DNA of 64,000 nt from contig NZ_CP015922.1 of the NCBI RefSeq assembly GCF_001659725.1, positions 2,144,887-2,208,886 of the forward strand, read 5' to 3'. The stretch is from Polynucleobacter wuianus (GTDB taxonomy: Bacteria > Pseudomonadota > Gammaproteobacteria > Burkholderiales > Burkholderiaceae). The notes beneath the pieces were generated by a model that did no database searches, was not told the origin of the DNA, and was given only the letters and a program-made list of their open reading frames with translations. The position numbers and the translations under genes are program-made. This document shows, one piece after another, positions 62,261 through 64,000 of this stretch (the first letter of the stretch is position 1; the number at the start of each line of letters is the position of its first letter).

Positions 62261-63940
62261 TTAATACTGACTCTTAATATCTCCTTTTTGTGCCAACCGC
62301 GGGAACATATCAGCCGCCAACTCTAAAGCAATCTTAATGCCTTGTTTTGGAGTAATGGCACCATTAGGATCTTTTGGCATCGATGGTGTTGGATAGCCTT
62401 CTGCGTGAGAAAACTTCACTACGCCTGGAATCATTGCCTTTGCCAACCCTGAGTATGCTGGCGGTAGATTGTTTAGATCTGGTGCTTTGTACTCAGGTAC
62501 TGGTCGAGCCACTGGTGTAGGCCATGTGCTTGGGTCACGAGGTGATGTTAGCGTGAAACATGACTCAAGTGTTCTCGCATTCGCATCACGAGCAGTAAAT
62601 GGTTTTCCGAGGTTCCACGCTTTTCGCAAACTCGCAATCATGGAAGTGTGGCGGAACTCTTTAGTGAAAACAGTCTTTTCTGGAATCCATGGCGAGATCA
62701 TCACAGCAGGTACACGATAGCCTGATCTACGGAAATCAAATCCTTCCTGACCTTTTGGTACCGCTGGATCTGGTGCTGGAACTAATGGTGGAGCAACGTG
62801 ATCATAGGTGCCGCCTGGCTCATCCCAACCAATAAACAAAGTTGTATTCAGAACATTCGATCCTGCTTGAGTTGTTCCCATGCCTTTGTAAGCGTTATAG
62901 ATACGAGTCAAGAATGCCTCGCCACCCAAAATAGAAGATGGTGGATCAATTGGAAGATCCATTCCTTGAATGAGTGCTCTACCAAATGCGGGATGGTAAT
63001 CATTGTGTGCGGCAAGTAAATTTGGTTCGATTAAACAGAAATCAGGCAATGTGCCGTTGGCGCAATCTTTTTCATATTCAGAGAAAGGTACGATATGCGT
63101 TTTGAAATACTTCTTCAAAACCGGCATGTTAATAAGGCCAGTAAATGAAATTGGATCAGGCTCACATACATAGATCTTCCATGTTTTGCCATGCGCTTCT
63201 AGACGATTGAAGATTGTCTCAGCAGTATTTTTGAACAAGAAGTTTGTAGATGGGTCATTGACCACGAAGCCCGATGAAGTGCCTGCTGTCCAGAATGAAC
63301 GATTAGTAAAAGTTTGGGATGGCACTTCTGAATACCAATGATCAAAACAAGAGAAGCCTTTTGCCAAACTGCTAATGACTGGGATCTGCTCAGGTGTGTA
63401 GCCAGTCATGATTTGTGAATACTCTTGATAAGTCGGCTGGCGACCCATCTCAGCTGTAAAGGTACTGATGTAATCGGTCACAAAGCCTTCCATATTTGGC
63501 CGTACTAATGAAGACTCTGGCGCATTGTATGGCGCAGTCATTTGGCTGGCCATCTTAAAGCGATTACGCTCATCCAAGATGTTATAGATCTGTGTATTGG
63601 TGTGTGGATGCTCTTCGCCTGAATCTGGATTTGGACCATCCATATAAGTAGCAGGCCCAAAAGGTACTCTGCCGTTAGGCGCTGGATACTGAGCCCATGA
63701 TGGAACTGGGTTACTGAAATTCTTACCAATCACGCCCTCAAATTTTGGCACTTCGCCAGGCTGATAAAGCTGTCCGAGGATATTGTCAAAAGAACGATTT
63801 TCAAAGATCACCAAAATGACATGATCCATTGCGTTCTTTTTAGTAACTTGTGGCGCGGCTAAAGCAGATTCACCAAGCGCCGCTGATGCGCCGCCAATAG
63901 AAGAAGTTTTTAGAAAATTACGGCGTGATTGTTGGGTCAT
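62261..63940 (-). CDS. Tat-exported phosphoesterase, phospholipase C/acid phosphatase family
   Basis: A 559-residue secreted hydrolase. The twin-arginine signal SRRNFLKTSS (Arg6-Arg7) ends near SALAAP (about 30). The metal-nucleophile motif ENRSFDNILG starts at 47, and HNDYHPAFGR, GWDEPGGTYDHVAPP (split GWDEPGGTYDHV) and RVPAVMISPW follow as in the PLC family. The substrate may be phospholipid or another phosphate ester. The ATG at 63940 was chosen because the Tat signal starts there; a frame opening 14 residues earlier is not supported. Confidence 0.92.
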   Translation of the reverse strand: MTQQSRRNFLKTSSIGGASAALGESALAAPQVTKKNAMDHVILVIFENRSFDNILGQLYQPGEVPKFEGVIGKNFSNPVPSWAQYPAPNGRVPFGPATYMDGPNPDSGEEHPHTNTQIYNILDERNRFKMASQMTAPYNAPESSLVRPNMEGFVTDYISTFTAEMGRQPTYQEYSQIMTGYTPEQIPVISSLAKGFSCFDHWYSEVPSQTFTNRSFWTAGTSSGFVVNDPSTNFLFKNTAETIFNRLEAHGKTWKIYVCEPDPISFTGLINMPVLKKYFKTHIVPFSEYEKDCANGTLPDFCLIEPNLLAAHNDYHPAFGRALIQGMDLPIDPPSSILGGEAFLTRIYNAYKGMGTTQAGSNVLNTTLFIGWDEPGGTYDHVAPPLVPAPDPAVPKGQEGFDFRRSGYRVPAVMISPWIPEKTVFTKEFRHTSMIASLRKAWNLGKPFTARDANARTLESCFTLTSPRDPSTWPTPVARPVPEYKAPDLNNLPPAYSGLAKAMIPGVVKFSHAEGYPTPSMPKDPNGAITPKQGIKIALELAADMFPRLAQKGDIKSQY

Positions 63941-63984
63941 GTCTGCTCCATTGATAGATAGCCAATTTATAGCAGAGCACAAAT

Positions 63985-64000
63985 GAAAAAACCACCCGAA
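63985..64000. terminator. Left arm of a third CCCGAAGG hairpin, cut by the window edge
   Basis: aaaaaaccacccgaa ends the window. By analogy with copies A and B the right arm (ggtggttttt) should lie just outside; this is a prediction. Confidence 0.45.

Noticed and set aside
62200..62262. tRNA-like look of the gap before the phosphoesterase stop
   Set aside because: No acceptor stem or T-loop consensus could be folded; the only clear structure is the hairpin at 62175-62197.
1..64000. Mobile elements, prophage, CRISPR arrays, toxin-antitoxin or defence islands
   Set aside because: No transposase, direct-repeat array, terminal repeats or phage genes were seen; XerC is the housekeeping recombinase next to DUF484.

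Overview
This window looks like the chromosome of a small-genome, fairly AT-rich betaproteobacterium of the family Burkholderiaceae, most probably Polynucleobacter. The grounds are the betaproteobacterial gene orders (metK diverging from two LpxL-type acyltransferases and dapF; dksA-argB-slmA-metX-metW; gatCAB diverging from mreBCD-mrdA-rodA), the dense packing with ATGA and TAATG overlaps, and the protein sequences. No computation was run, so the genus is recognition rather than proof. Nearly all of the sequence is housekeeping. No phage, transposon, CRISPR array, rRNA or tRNA gene was seen, and no gene-free stretch exceeds 300 bases.

Layout: 1-5.3 kb is a tripartite RND efflux operon on the minus strand (outer-membrane factor, fusion protein, inner-membrane pump; the pump is cut by the left edge). 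5.4-9.6 kb is ttcA-glmU-glmS (UDP-GlcNAc precursor supply and tRNA thiolation). 9.7-16.8 kb holds folB and a pteridine-reductase-like SDR, a MidA-type methyltransferase, cca, an NDUFA9-like protein, a soluble lytic transglycosylase and 5-formyl-THF cyclo-ligase. 16.8-20.5 kb is the one-carbon/SAM cycle: metF, ahcY with an SAH riboswitch, and metK. 20.7-24.9 kb holds two lipid A acyltransferase homologues, dapF, pyrE and exonuclease III. 24.9-31.2 kb reads dksA-argB-slmA-metX-metW-ampG with a COG0523 metal GTPase upstream. 31.3-36.3 kb is xerC, DUF484 and gatCAB. 36.3-41.9 kb is the elongasome operon mreBCD-mrdA-rodA, closed by a strong terminator against HU.

42-50 kb is more mixed: LpxO-like hydroxylase, carbonic anhydrase, a third LpxL paralogue, a phosphoesterase followed directly by a Ser/Thr kinase fused to a universal-stress domain, DctA and a pseudouridine synthase. 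50.7-64 kb carries prfC (with no visible ordinary start codon) and then single accessory genes: small lipoproteins, a DMT exporter, MOSC and GNAT proteins, a MipA-like outer-membrane protein, an orphan ModA-like binding protein, a haloacid-dehalogenase-type HAD protein, an SbtA-like bicarbonate transporter, MAPEG, DUF2461, tautomerase, a PrxQ-like peroxiredoxin and a Tat-exported phospholipase C-type phosphoesterase.

The best leads are the kinase-USP/phosphatase pair, the SAH riboswitch with its RBS-sequestering hairpin, prfC initiation, the DksA that has lost three zinc cysteines beside a His-rich COG0523 GTPase, and the lysine-rich tail on GlmU. I did not find a clearly new multi-gene system; the kinase/phosphatase pair is the closest candidate.
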